Positions 1 to 6,260 of a DNA stretch of 9,374 bases are shown here, one piece after another. The position numbers and the translations under genes were made by a program. This DNA is from Deltaproteobacteria bacterium (GTDB taxonomy: Bacteria > Campylobacterota_A > Desulfurellia > JAGGSF01). The notes under the pieces were generated by a model. It saw nothing but the letters and a program-made list of their open reading frames with translations, had not been told where the DNA came from and did not search any database. How positions within the stretch are numbered: the stretch's first letter is position 1; each line of letters starts with the position of its first letter. The stretch lies in the NCBI GenBank assembly GCA_021159235.1, contig JAGGSF010000114.1, positions 1-9,374 on the forward strand. Reading direction: 5' to 3'.

Positions 1-527
1 ACACTTACAATAAGAGGGTAGGCCAGTGCGCCTTTAATCTTTCTTTTTAAAGTTAGCGACCTTTCTAAAAGGGTGGCTATGTTTTCTAAAGATTTATCAA
101 GATTGCCACCCATTTCTCCTGCTTCTACTGTACTTGTATAAAGTGGCGGGAATATATTTTTGTGTTTCCTTAAAGCATCTGCAAAAGACAGTCCCTCTTC
201 TATATTCCTCTTAACATCTCGCAAAATCTCAGCGAATTTCACGTTTTTCTGTTGTCTGGATAAAACATCTATCGATTCAGTGAGAGAGACACCAGATTTC
301 AGCATCACAGAAAGCTGCTTTGTAGAGGTCATCAATTCTTTCTGCTTCACCTTCCGCTTAAATGAAAATAGTTCTATTTTTTGTTTTTCTGTAACTGGTT
401 TTAGAGAAACGGGGATAAGTCCTTGCTGCCTTAGTTTTAAAATAGCCGCTTGCTTGCTTATGGCATCTATATTTCCCCTTAAAGTATCGCCAGTTTTGTT
501 TTTTCCCTTCCATTTAAAGGTAGGCAT
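1..527 (-). CDS. pilC: Type IV pilus inner-membrane platform protein PilC, N-terminal part (cut by window edge)
   Basis: The protein is a polytopic inner-membrane platform protein of the type IV pilus machine, of the PilC/GspF family. It is thought to couple the cytoplasmic ATPases PilB and PilT to pilin assembly. About 175 residues are visible, of roughly 400 usual for the family. They begin MPTFKWKGKNKTGDTLRG and continue with the basic N-terminal cytoplasmic part. The first T2SSF repeat starts near residue 68, with KQLSVMLKSGVSLTESI and the hallmark TVEAGEMGGNLDKSLENI near residues 140-158. The visible part ends with ALAYPLIVSV, at the start of the first membrane segment. The start ATG directly abuts the pilT stop (TAGATG), and GGAG at 537-540 provides a ribosome site 9 nt upstream. 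I see no damage in the visible part. The 3' end lies beyond position 1. This gene does not appear as a complete open frame because the window edge cuts it. Confidence 0.95.
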   Translation of the reverse strand, partial: MPTFKWKGKNKTGDTLRGNIDAISKQAAILKLRQQGLIPVSLKPVTEKQKIELFSFKRKVKQKELMTSTKQLSVMLKSGVSLTESIDVLSRQQKNVKFAEILRDVKRNIEEGLSFADALRKHKNIFPPLYTSTVEAGEMGGNLDKSLENIATLLERSLTLKRKIKGALAYPLIVS

Positions 528-1598
528 CTATACTCTCTCCAGCAGTGTTTTTAACTCTTCTTTTTTGAGTGAGGCATCCATTGCCTGATTGTAGGTAATG
601 AACCCTTTTTTATACAATTCAGCCAACGATTGGTTGAGTGTTTTCATCTTGGTTTTTTCCTGTCCTGTCTGCATGGAAGAGTAGATCTGAGGAATTTTAT
701 TTTCTCTGATGAGGTTTCTTATAGCATCATTGGGTATCATGATTTCCATTGCCAGCACCAAACCTTTACCATCCTTTCTTTTTAAAAGTTTTTGACTTAC
801 CACACCCTGAAGAACAGAGGAGAGTTGCGTCCTTATCTGATCTTGTTGTTCTGCTGGAAATACATCAACAATACGGGTTATTGTTTCTGAAGCAGAATTT
901 GTATGCAGTGTGGCAAAGACTAAATGTCCTGTTTCGGCAGCTGTTAGCGCTGCTCTTATCGTTTCTAAATCCCTCATCTCTCCAATCAAGATTACATCTG
1001 GATCCTGCCTTAACACATGTTTTAAGGCGGACGCAAAACTTTTTGTATCACTCCCTATTTCTCTTTGAGAAATCAGTGCTTTTTCATGCCTGAATAAAAA
1101 TTCTATGGGATCTTCAATTGTTATTATATGGCAATTTTTTTCCTTATTTATTTTGTTTATCAATGTGGCTAAGGTAGTAGATTTCCCTGCACCGGTGGGG
1201 CCTGTTATAAGCACAAATCCCTGGGAGAGATTTGTAAAATCCTGGACTACTCTGGGTATTCCCAGCTCTTCAAAGGATGGTATCTCAAAAGGTATAGCAC
1301 GAAAAGCACCTGCGACGCTACTTCTCTGTATATACACATTAGCCCTGAACCGACTTATACCTTTTATGCCAAAAGAAAAATCCACCGCCAAGTTCTCCTC
1401 GAATCTCTTCCTCTGTTTTTCTGTCATGATGGAGTAACATAGCTGTTGTGTGTCTTTTGATGTTAATACAGGATAATCATTCAGGTCTTTCAATTCGCCA
1501 GCTATTCTGACTTTGGGTGGAGCTCCACTGATAAGGTGAAGATCTGATGCGCCCAATTTGACAATTTCTTTTAAAAGTTCAGTTATACCCTCCTTCAT
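528..1598 (-). CDS. pilT: Type IV pilus retraction ATPase PilT
   Basis: PilT is a hexameric cytoplasmic ATPase that powers pilus disassembly, and so twitching motility and DNA uptake. The 356-residue length is typical. An N-terminal PAS-like domain (about 1-100, with the family opening LGASDLHL) is followed by a RecA-like core. The core shows Walker A GPTGAGKST at 133-141, the Asp box IEDPIEF at 161-167, Walker B DPDVILIGEMRD at 199-210 and the His box TGHLVFATLHTN at 223-234. The motif AIRNLIRE at 292-299 is characteristic of PilT rather than PilB. No tetracysteine zinc site is present, unlike in the neighbouring PilB. The start ATG forms an ATGA overlap with the displaced PilB frame (stop 1595-1597). 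The upstream Shine-Dalgarno sequence is weak (only GGAAAG close to the ATG), so coupling to pilB translation is likely. pilC follows without a gap. Confidence 0.97.
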   Translation of the reverse strand: MKEGITELLKEIVKLGASDLHLISGAPPKVRIAGELKDLNDYPVLTSKDTQQLCYSIMTEKQRKRFEENLAVDFSFGIKGISRFRANVYIQRSSVAGAFRAIPFEIPSFEELGIPRVVQDFTNLSQGFVLITGPTGAGKSTTLATLINKINKEKNCHIITIEDPIEFLFRHEKALISQREIGSDTKSFASALKHVLRQDPDVILIGEMRDLETIRAALTAAETGHLVFATLHTNSASETITRIVDVFPAEQQDQIRTQLSSVLQGVVSQKLLKRKDGKGLVLAMEIMIPNDAIRNLIRENKIPQIYSSMQTGQEKTKMKTLNQSLAELYKKGFITYNQAMDASLKKEELKTLLERV

Positions 1599-1690
1599 CT
1601 TTCCACATCCATGGTTACCCGCAGGACCTCTTCCACCGTGGTTATGCCTTTTTTTACCTTTTCAACAACATCTTCTCTAAATTTTGAATT
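1595..1690 (-). pseudogene. pilB: Displaced C-terminal end of PilB in a second reading frame
   Basis: Read from the AAT codon at 1690-1688, this stretch encodes NSKFREDVVEKVKKGITT followed by VEEVLRVTMDVER and a TGA stop. This is an unmistakable PilB/GspE C-terminus (the family's ITTVEEVLRVT tail). From KEG to ITT the spacing after joining is 15 residues, the usual distance as I know the family. The TGA at 1597-1595 overlaps the pilT ATG as ATGA, the same junction style as elsewhere in the operon. This frame is open from 1720 downward and has an in-frame TGA at 1723-1721. It is therefore the true end of pilB separated from its body. Whether it is translated depends on the nature of the 43-nt insert. 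Confidence 0.88.
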
Positions 1691-1735
1691 ACGTACCACC
1701 ATTGCATCTTTCCTCACTAGTCAATGTGGAATTAC
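1686..1735 (-). repeat. 43-nt insert with 7-nt direct repeats and a hairpin inside pilB
   Basis: On the coding strand GTAATTC occurs at 1735-1729 and again at 1692-1686, exactly 43 nt apart. Between the copies lie 36 nt containing an imperfect inverted repeat: CCACATTG (1729-1722) pairs with CAATGGTGG (1704-1696). This makes 8 base pairs with one bulged G and a 17-nt loop. The similarity of the flanks extends to 11 of 13 bases (GTAATTCCACATT against GTAATTCAAAATT). Since 43 is not a multiple of 3, the insert shifts the frame, and the resulting TAA stop overlaps the second repeat copy. Removing one repeat plus the insert restores a canonical PilB. It could be a tiny palindromic insertion with target duplication, a diverged duplication, or a translational bypass element. 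I recognise no named family. Confidence 0.75.
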
Positions 1736-3419
1736 CCTCTTTTATTGCCTCTTTTCTCATTTCTTCCAGGTTCTTTCCCTCCAGGATCATTTCCCTGATT
1801 ACCCTGGTTATAGGGATAACCTCGAATAGGGCTATCCGTCCCTTATACCCGATGTTATTACAGTAGGAACAACCTTCTCCCCTGTATACCTTTGTTTTCT
1901 CATCTAAACCGAGTTTTCTCAGTGTCTTGGGTGGAACTTCTGCTTCTTTTTTGCAAAATGGGCATATTTTCCTTACCAGTCTCTGGGCGCAGGCCAAAAT
2001 TAAGGTGTTTGCTATTAAGTAAGGTTCTATTTTCATATCTCTGAGTCGTGCGATGGTAGAAATGGCGTCGTTGGTGTGAAGGGTGGAGAGCACGAGATGA
2101 CCTGTCAATGCTGCTCTTGTGGCAATTTCTGCAGTTTCTTCATCTCTGATTTCTCCAACCATTATTATGTCTGGATCCTGCCTTAAAAATGACCGTAGAA
2201 CATGGGGAAAGGTGAGACCAATCTCTTCTTTTACCTGAACCTGGTTTATGCCTTCTATGTTGTATTCTATGGGGTCTTCAACAGTAAGGATGTTTACTCC
2301 TTCTCTGTTTATCTTATTCAATGCGGTATAAAGAGTGGTTGTTTTTCCTGACCCTGTAGGACCCGTCACCAGAATTATTCCATACGGGGCTTCAATTGCC
2401 TTTTTAACCTTTCTAATATCATCTTCTTCAAGTCCTAAGTCCTTTAAGTCCAGTCCCATGACACTCGTTCTATCCAAGATCCTTAAAACCACCTTTTCTC
2501 CAAATACAGTGGGAGCAGTGGATACTCTGAAATCAATATCTTTACCATTTACCTTCAACTTGATTCTCCCATCTTGAGGTAATCTCTTCTCTGCAATATT
2601 TAATTTAGACATAATTTTGAATCGCGAAGATAAAGCAGGATAGATATTTTTAGGTGGCTCCATTATTGTATACAATATACCGTCTATCCTGTACCTTATG
2701 CGAAATACCTTTTCGTATGGTTCCAGGTGGATGTCTGATGCACCTCTTTCCACTGCACCTTGTATAATCTTGTTTGCAAGTCTTATAATAGGTGCTTCTC
2801 CTGCCTTTTTCTCTTCTGCTATTTCTTCTTCCTCTATGCTGGATGGAGCCTCTACCACATCTATCTCTTTTATTTCCTTATCTAAGTCCAAGTCCATAGT
2901 CTTTTGCTTAAACAGGAAAACACTTTTTTTCTCAGGTTTTTTGTAGTATTTATCTATCGCCTCGGTTATGGAACTTTCTGGTGCGATAAGAGGTATGATT
3001 TCCTTGCCTGTTATTTGTTTTACATCTTTTAAGGCAGTGATGTTTGCAGGATCGGACATGGCTACCTTTATCTTCCCATTTTCCTCTCCTATGGGGATCA
3101 ATTTGTATTTCTCAGCTACATCTGCTGGTATTAAATTGGCAACATTGTCTTCTATTGTAATCTTTTTTAAATCTGCAAATTCACCGGTATCTGCCTGCAG
3201 GAAGGAATACAGCTCGCTTTCTTCTAAATCCATGAATTCAAAGCTTGCCTGTTTCTGCAAGAAAGACTCTAACTCATCCTCACTGATGATTCCTTCCTCT
3301 ACCAGTATAGTACCTAATTTTTTTCCCGTTTTCTTTTGCTTTTCCAGAGCCATATCCAGTTGCCATTTATTGATTTTCCCAAAGAGTAAAAGTAGTTCGC
3401 CTAAGGGAATAAGACTCAT
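1689..3419 (-). CDS. pilB: Type IV pilus assembly ATPase PilB, C-terminal end shifted out of frame
   Basis: PilB is the cytoplasmic hexameric ATPase that drives pilus extension. In frame the protein has 576 residues. It has an N-terminal MshEN/T2SSE_N domain (about 1-160, opening PLGELLLLFGKINKWQLD), an acidic linker (about 170-205) and then the secretion ATPase core. The core shows Walker A GPTGSGKTT at 353-361, the Asp box EDPIEY at 381-386, Walker B around 414-430, the His box TGHLVLSTLHTND at 439-451 and a zinc tetracysteine CPFC/CSYC at 487-490 and 517-520. I chose ATG 3419 because it overlaps the aroE stop as ATGA and has GAAGGA at 3429-3434; an upstream ATG at 3467 is less likely. After KEGNS at about residue 564 the frame turns into non-family sequence and stops at TAA 1689-1691. 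The expected C-terminus lies in another frame down to 1595. A 43-nt insertion explains this; without it the protein would have 593 residues. Confidence 0.93.
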   Translation of the reverse strand: MSLIPLGELLLLFGKINKWQLDMALEKQKKTGKKLGTILVEEGIISEDELESFLQKQASFEFMDLEESELYSFLQADTGEFADLKKITIEDNVANLIPADVAEKYKLIPIGEENGKIKVAMSDPANITALKDVKQITGKEIIPLIAPESSITEAIDKYYKKPEKKSVFLFKQKTMDLDLDKEIKEIDVVEAPSSIEEEEIAEEKKAGEAPIIRLANKIIQGAVERGASDIHLEPYEKVFRIRYRIDGILYTIMEPPKNIYPALSSRFKIMSKLNIAEKRLPQDGRIKLKVNGKDIDFRVSTAPTVFGEKVVLRILDRTSVMGLDLKDLGLEEDDIRKVKKAIEAPYGIILVTGPTGSGKTTTLYTALNKINREGVNILTVEDPIEYNIEGINQVQVKEEIGLTFPHVLRSFLRQDPDIIMVGEIRDEETAEIATRAALTGHLVLSTLHTNDAISTIARLRDMKIEPYLIANTLILACAQRLVRKICPFCKKEAEVPPKTLRKLGLDEKTKVYRGEGCSYCNNIGYKGRIALFEVIPITRVIREMILEGKNLEEMRKEAIKEGNSTLTSEERCNGGT

Positions 3420-4222
3420 TTGAACATTTCCTTCAACTGGTTTGATGATGCTCTTTTGCCTGTCCATATGTAAAATGAGATTAACGCTTGTTCTATGAGC
3501 ATATCTTTTCCATCTATAGTTTTGATTCCTCTTTTTTTTGTCTCATATTGCAGTGGAGTTTCATGGTAGATAAGTTCATAAAAGATGGCGTCCTCTTTTA
3601 AGATAGAAGGCGAGAAAAGCAACCCATCTTCTTTATTCAAGCCACAGGATGTAGCATTTATCACTATTTCTGCATCTTTTAGCTTTTCTTTGTGTGAGAG
3701 TGGATACACCTCTATATTTTTAAATTTTTCCCTCAATTTTACAGCCTTTTCATAGGTGCGGTTAAGCACCACAACAGAAGCATTTTCTTTCAGCAGTGCA
3801 TATATAATGGCCTTTGCCGCTCCACCTGCCCCTATTACTGCCATCTTTCTCTCCCTTATGTCGGGAGCATATTTCTTTAAAGATTTGATAAAACCCCTGC
3901 CGTCTGTATTGTAACCCTTAATGTTACCTCGTTCAAGTTTTATTGTGTTTACTGCTCCTATAATACGAGCTTCTTCATCTATCTCATCTATGTAGTCCAT
4001 AATTTTTTCCTTGTAGGGCAGGGTGATGTTGCATCCCTGAATTTTCAGCGCTTTTAACCCCTCTACCGTATATTTTAGCATATGGGGTTCAACATCAAAT
4101 GCTACATACACGGCATTCATGTGAAAATGGTTGAACAAGAAGTTATGAATATCCGGGGAAATAGAATGTTTTATGGGATGTCCTATGATCCCATACAATT
4201 TTGTTTCTACCGTTATTTTCAT
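3416..4222 (-). CDS. aroE: Shikimate dehydrogenase (NADP+)
   Basis: AroE reduces 3-dehydroshikimate to shikimate with NADPH, the fourth step of the chorismate pathway, in the cytoplasm. The 268-residue length is normal. The N-terminal substrate domain has the shikimate-binding serines in HSISPDIHN (Ser20 and Ser22), NITLPYK with catalytic Lys71, and YNTDGRG with catalytic Asp107. The Rossmann domain has the glycine-rich loop GAGGAAKA at 131-138 and the NADP-type NRT at 154-156. The C-terminal GKDMLIEQA places the conserved Gln at 245. The start ATG overlaps the tsaE stop as ATGA, and the stop overlaps the pilB start in the same way. All key residues are present, so the enzyme should be active. 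It is a housekeeping gene embedded in a pilus operon. Confidence 0.96.
   Translation of the reverse strand: MKITVETKLYGIIGHPIKHSISPDIHNFLFNHFHMNAVYVAFDVEPHMLKYTVEGLKALKIQGCNITLPYKEKIMDYIDEIDEEARIIGAVNTIKLERGNIKGYNTDGRGFIKSLKKYAPDIRERKMAVIGAGGAAKAIIYALLKENASVVVLNRTYEKAVKLREKFKNIEVYPLSHKEKLKDAEIVINATSCGLNKEDGLLFSPSILKEDAIFYELIYHETPLQYETKKRGIKTIDGKDMLIEQALISFYIWTGKRASSNQLKEMFK
3429..3434 (-). promoter_or_regulatory. Ribosome binding site that fixes the pilB start
   Basis: GAAGGA on the minus strand lies 9 nt upstream of ATG 3419, inside the end of aroE. Together with the ATGA overlap it supports this start over the in-frame ATG at 3467. Confidence 0.65.
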
Positions 4223-4635
4223 GCTATTTTTATTATCCTTTTATCGTTTGAAATTGTAAATTCTATTTTCCAGAGAAATGTTACCATGTTTTCTATCTTT
4301 TCTCCCCACTCGCAAACGATTATTCCTTCCTTTTCAAAGAACTCTTCTATCCCTTCAACCGTTTTTAATCTATATAAATCTATATGATAGAACGGGATGC
4401 ATCCATTATATTCCTGGACAATAACAAACGATGGGCTACCGCGAAAATCTGTTTCTCTATATCCCAGACCTGTGAAAAATCCGTGTGTAAACAGTGTTTT
4501 TCCCGACCCCAATTCTCCTATAAGGAGAATAACAATGCTGCCTCCTTCTTTCATCCATCTTCTCCTTACAATTTTTGCCAATCTTTTTCCCAGCGTAAAG
4601 GTCTGTTTTGGAGAAAGACTTGTAAATGTTCTCAT
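4219..4635 (-). CDS. tsaE: tRNA t6A37 threonylcarbamoyl transferase complex ATPase TsaE
   Basis: TsaE (YjeE family) is the P-loop ATPase partner of TsaB and TsaD in forming N6-threonylcarbamoyladenosine at position 37 of ANN-decoding tRNAs. The protein has 138 residues, near the family norm. It shows Walker A GELGSGKT at 40-47, the switch SPSF at 67-70 (usually SPTF, a conservative Thr to Ser change), HIDLYRL at 84-90 and the conserved CEW at 108-110. The start at 4635 gives a normal N-terminus, and a TAG codon directly precedes the ATG. I see no Shine-Dalgarno sequence. A good promoter places the transcript start within a base or two of the ATG, so the mRNA is probably leaderless. This is the first gene of the minus-strand operon, and its stop overlaps aroE as ATGA. 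Confidence 0.95.
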   Translation of the reverse strand: MRTFTSLSPKQTFTLGKRLAKIVRRRWMKEGGSIVILLIGELGSGKTLFTHGFFTGLGYRETDFRGSPSFVIVQEYNGCIPFYHIDLYRLKTVEGIEEFFEKEGIIVCEWGEKIENMVTFLWKIEFTISNDKRIIKIA

Positions 4636-4642
4636 CTAACAT

Positions 4643-4670
4643 AGCATATAACAATATAAAATGTTGTCAA
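4643..4670 (-). promoter_or_regulatory. Sigma-70-type promoter for tsaE-aroE-pilB-pilT-pilC
   Basis: The minus strand has a perfect -35 box TTGACA at 4670-4665. TATGCT follows at 4648-4643 after 16 nt (or ATGCTA after 17 nt) as a -10 box. The expected transcription start is around 4635-4637, so the tsaE ATG would be at or next to the 5' end. No ribosome site is visible upstream of that ATG, which fits a leaderless mRNA. The -35 box coincides with that of the opposing purH promoter. Confidence 0.6.
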
Positions 4671-4692
4671 TTCCCCTTTTATGGGATAATAT
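4664..4692 (+). promoter_or_regulatory. Promoter for purH, sharing its -35 site with the divergent promoter
   Basis: The plus strand has TTGTCA (5 of 6 to consensus) at 4664-4669. GATAAT at 4685-4690 (15-nt spacer) or TAATAT at 4687-4692 (17-nt spacer) can serve as the -10 box. The start would fall near 4697-4699, at the edge of the purH ribosome site GGAGGA (4697-4702), giving a leader of only about 12 nt. The exact -10 is uncertain. Confidence 0.5.
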
Positions 4693-4709
4693 ACTTGGAG
4701 GAGAGAGAA

Positions 4710-6206
4710 ATGATAAAACCAAAACGGGCACTTTTAAGCACATTTGATAAGAGGGGATTGAAGGATTTAGCTTCTACATTGTCAAAATTGGGTATAGAGA
4801 TTATTTCCACCAAGGGTACAGGGGATTTCTTGCATAAAAACGGAATAGATACGATACCTGTTGAAGAGCTTACGGGTTTTTCTGAAATGTTTGATGGTAG
4901 AGTAAAAACACTACATCCAAATATATTCGGAGCTATTCTTGGTCCTCGAGACAGCAGGGAAGAGTTTGAAAGATTTTCGCTAAAGCCTATAGATATGGTG
5001 GTGGTAAATCTTTATCCTTTTGAAGAGATGATGGGTGAGAGTGAGGACAAAATTATTGAAAATATAGATATTGGTGGAGTGGCCCTGTTGCGTGCAGGGG
5101 CGAAGAACTTTAAACATGTAGTTGTTCTTACCGACATTGAGGATTATCGAGTAGTAGAAGAAGAACTCATGAGGAATGAGGGTTTTGTTTCCTATAGTTT
5201 GAGAAGGCATTTAGCGGGTAAAGCATTTTCCCTTACTTCATATTATGATGCTATTATAGGTAGTTATTTTACAGATGATATGAGAAGGGACCTTGCCTTA
5301 CCTCTAAAATTCATAGGCCCTTTGAGATATGGAGAAAACCCTCATCAACAAGCGATTTTATATAAAAAGCCAAAAGCTAAGTTATTCGATGCTCTGGGTG
5401 GAAAGAAACTGTCTTTTAATAATGTGTCTGATATTGATGCTGCTTTCAGGTTGTTGAAGGAATTTAAGGAGCCATTTTCGGCGATAATAAAACATGGTAA
5501 TCCTTGCGGTGCTGCATGCGGGAAAGATGTTAAAGAGGCCTTTTTGAGAGCAAAACAATCGGACAATATATCTTACTTTGGGGGTATAGTGGGTTTCAAT
5601 AGAGATGTGGATGAAACATTAGCTGAGGAAATTATAAAAGATTTCTTTGAAGTAGTGATAGCACCTTCTTTTACCCCGGAGGCATTAGATGTTTTATCTA
5701 AGAAAAAGAATTTAAGGATTATAAAGATTTCAATGGATACGGATGTAGATAAATGGGATATAAGAAGTGTATGTGGAGGCTATCTTGTTCAACAGACAGA
5801 TGACAGGGAGATAGACCTTGAGGTGGTAACAGATATACCATTGAGCGAAGAAGATAAAGAAGAGTTACTTTTCGCCTGGAAAATAGTAAAACATGTAAAA
5901 TCCAATGCCATAGTTATAACCAACAGTAAACAGGTACTGGCTATAGGTGGAGGGGAAACGAGCAGAATAGATGCCTTGAGAGTAGCTGAAGCAAAAGCTT
6001 CTGTTAGAAAACACGAACTTAAAGGTGCCGTGATGGCATCGGATGGGTTCTTTCCTTTCGCCGATTCTATTGAGTTGGCCAGTAAAATAGGTATAAGAGC
6101 CATTATTCAGCCCGGCGGATCTGTAAGAGATAAAGAGGTGATAGATAAAGCGAATGAATGTAAGATACCTATGGTATTTACACATGTCAGATGCTTCAGA
6201 CATTGA
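4710..6206 (+). CDS. purH: Bifunctional AICAR transformylase / IMP cyclohydrolase PurH
   Basis: PurH carries out the last two steps of de novo IMP synthesis: formylation of AICAR by 10-formyl-THF, then ring closure. The protein has 498 residues, slightly shorter than many homologues. The N-terminal MGS-like cyclohydrolase domain (about 1-190) has GRVKTLHP (Lys66), NLYPF (Tyr102), NIDIGG (Asp120) and RAGAKNF (Lys132). The transformylase domain has RYGENPHQQ at 206-214, the catalytic KHGNPCG at 261-267, FAWKIVKHVKSNA at 388-400, SDGFFPFADS at 444-453 and the terminal FTHVRCFRH. The usual GQ(M/T)SRVD reads GETSRID at 415-421, a Gln to Glu change. Start 4710 is preceded by GGAGGA with a 7-nt spacer; an upstream in-frame ATG at 4626 would run through the promoter and is rejected. 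The gene is divergent from tsaE. Confidence 0.97.
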   Translation: MIKPKRALLSTFDKRGLKDLASTLSKLGIEIISTKGTGDFLHKNGIDTIPVEELTGFSEMFDGRVKTLHPNIFGAILGPRDSREEFERFSLKPIDMVVVNLYPFEEMMGESEDKIIENIDIGGVALLRAGAKNFKHVVVLTDIEDYRVVEEELMRNEGFVSYSLRRHLAGKAFSLTSYYDAIIGSYFTDDMRRDLALPLKFIGPLRYGENPHQQAILYKKPKAKLFDALGGKKLSFNNVSDIDAAFRLLKEFKEPFSAIIKHGNPCGAACGKDVKEAFLRAKQSDNISYFGGIVGFNRDVDETLAEEIIKDFFEVVIAPSFTPEALDVLSKKKNLRIIKISMDTDVDKWDIRSVCGGYLVQQTDDREIDLEVVTDIPLSEEDKEELLFAWKIVKHVKSNAIVITNSKQVLAIGGGETSRIDALRVAEAKASVRKHELKGAVMASDGFFPFADSIELASKIGIRAIIQPGGSVRDKEVIDKANECKIPMVFTHVRCFRH

Positions 6207-6231
6207 CCTTTTGGTATGCGTCTGGTAAACT
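6203..6231 (+). promoter_or_regulatory. Promoter for tig-clpP-clpX, overlapping the purH stop codon
   Basis: TTGACC at 6203-6208 (5 of 6 to the -35 consensus) overlaps the purH TGA. After exactly 17 nt comes TAAACT at 6226-6231 (4 of 6 to the -10 consensus). Initiation near 6238 would give a leader of about 23 nt carrying AAGGAG at 6248-6253. No terminator hairpin is visible in the 54-nt gap, so read-through from purH is also possible. Confidence 0.55.
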
Positions 6232-6260
6232 TTGCTCAAATTGAAATAAGGAGTGGTTAG

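Noticed and set aside
1689-1735. A simple one-base sequencing error as the cause of the pilB frame change
   Set aside because: A single-base fix would leave about 13 extra non-family residues before the REDVV segment. The 43-nt direct-repeat spacing gives an exact restoration, so one base is not the best explanation. An assembly artefact of the full 43 nt is still possible.
2968-3423. Open frame of 151 codons on the plus strand
   Set aside because: It is antisense to pilB, has no recognisable domain and is rich in Ser and Phe, as expected for a shadow of a real gene.
3420-3467. Upstream in-frame ATG at 3467 giving PilB 16 extra residues
   Set aside because: It lies inside aroE, and the extra residues (MDRQKSIIKP...) do not resemble PilB. 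The ATG at 3419 has both a ribosome site and an ATGA overlap.
4672-4690. Possible operator or DnaA-like site around TCCC...GGGA and TTATCCCAT
   Set aside because: The inverted repeat is only 4 bp per arm and the DnaA-box match is poor. There is not enough to call a site.
4626-4709. Longer purH start at 4626
   Set aside because: The added 28 residues come from the promoter region and the antisense of tsaE. ATG 4710 has an excellent GGAGGA site and a family-like N-terminus.
6207-6260. Terminator after purH
   Set aside because: No stable hairpin with a T-run is visible in the 54-nt gap; the sequence is better explained by a promoter and ribosome site for tig.
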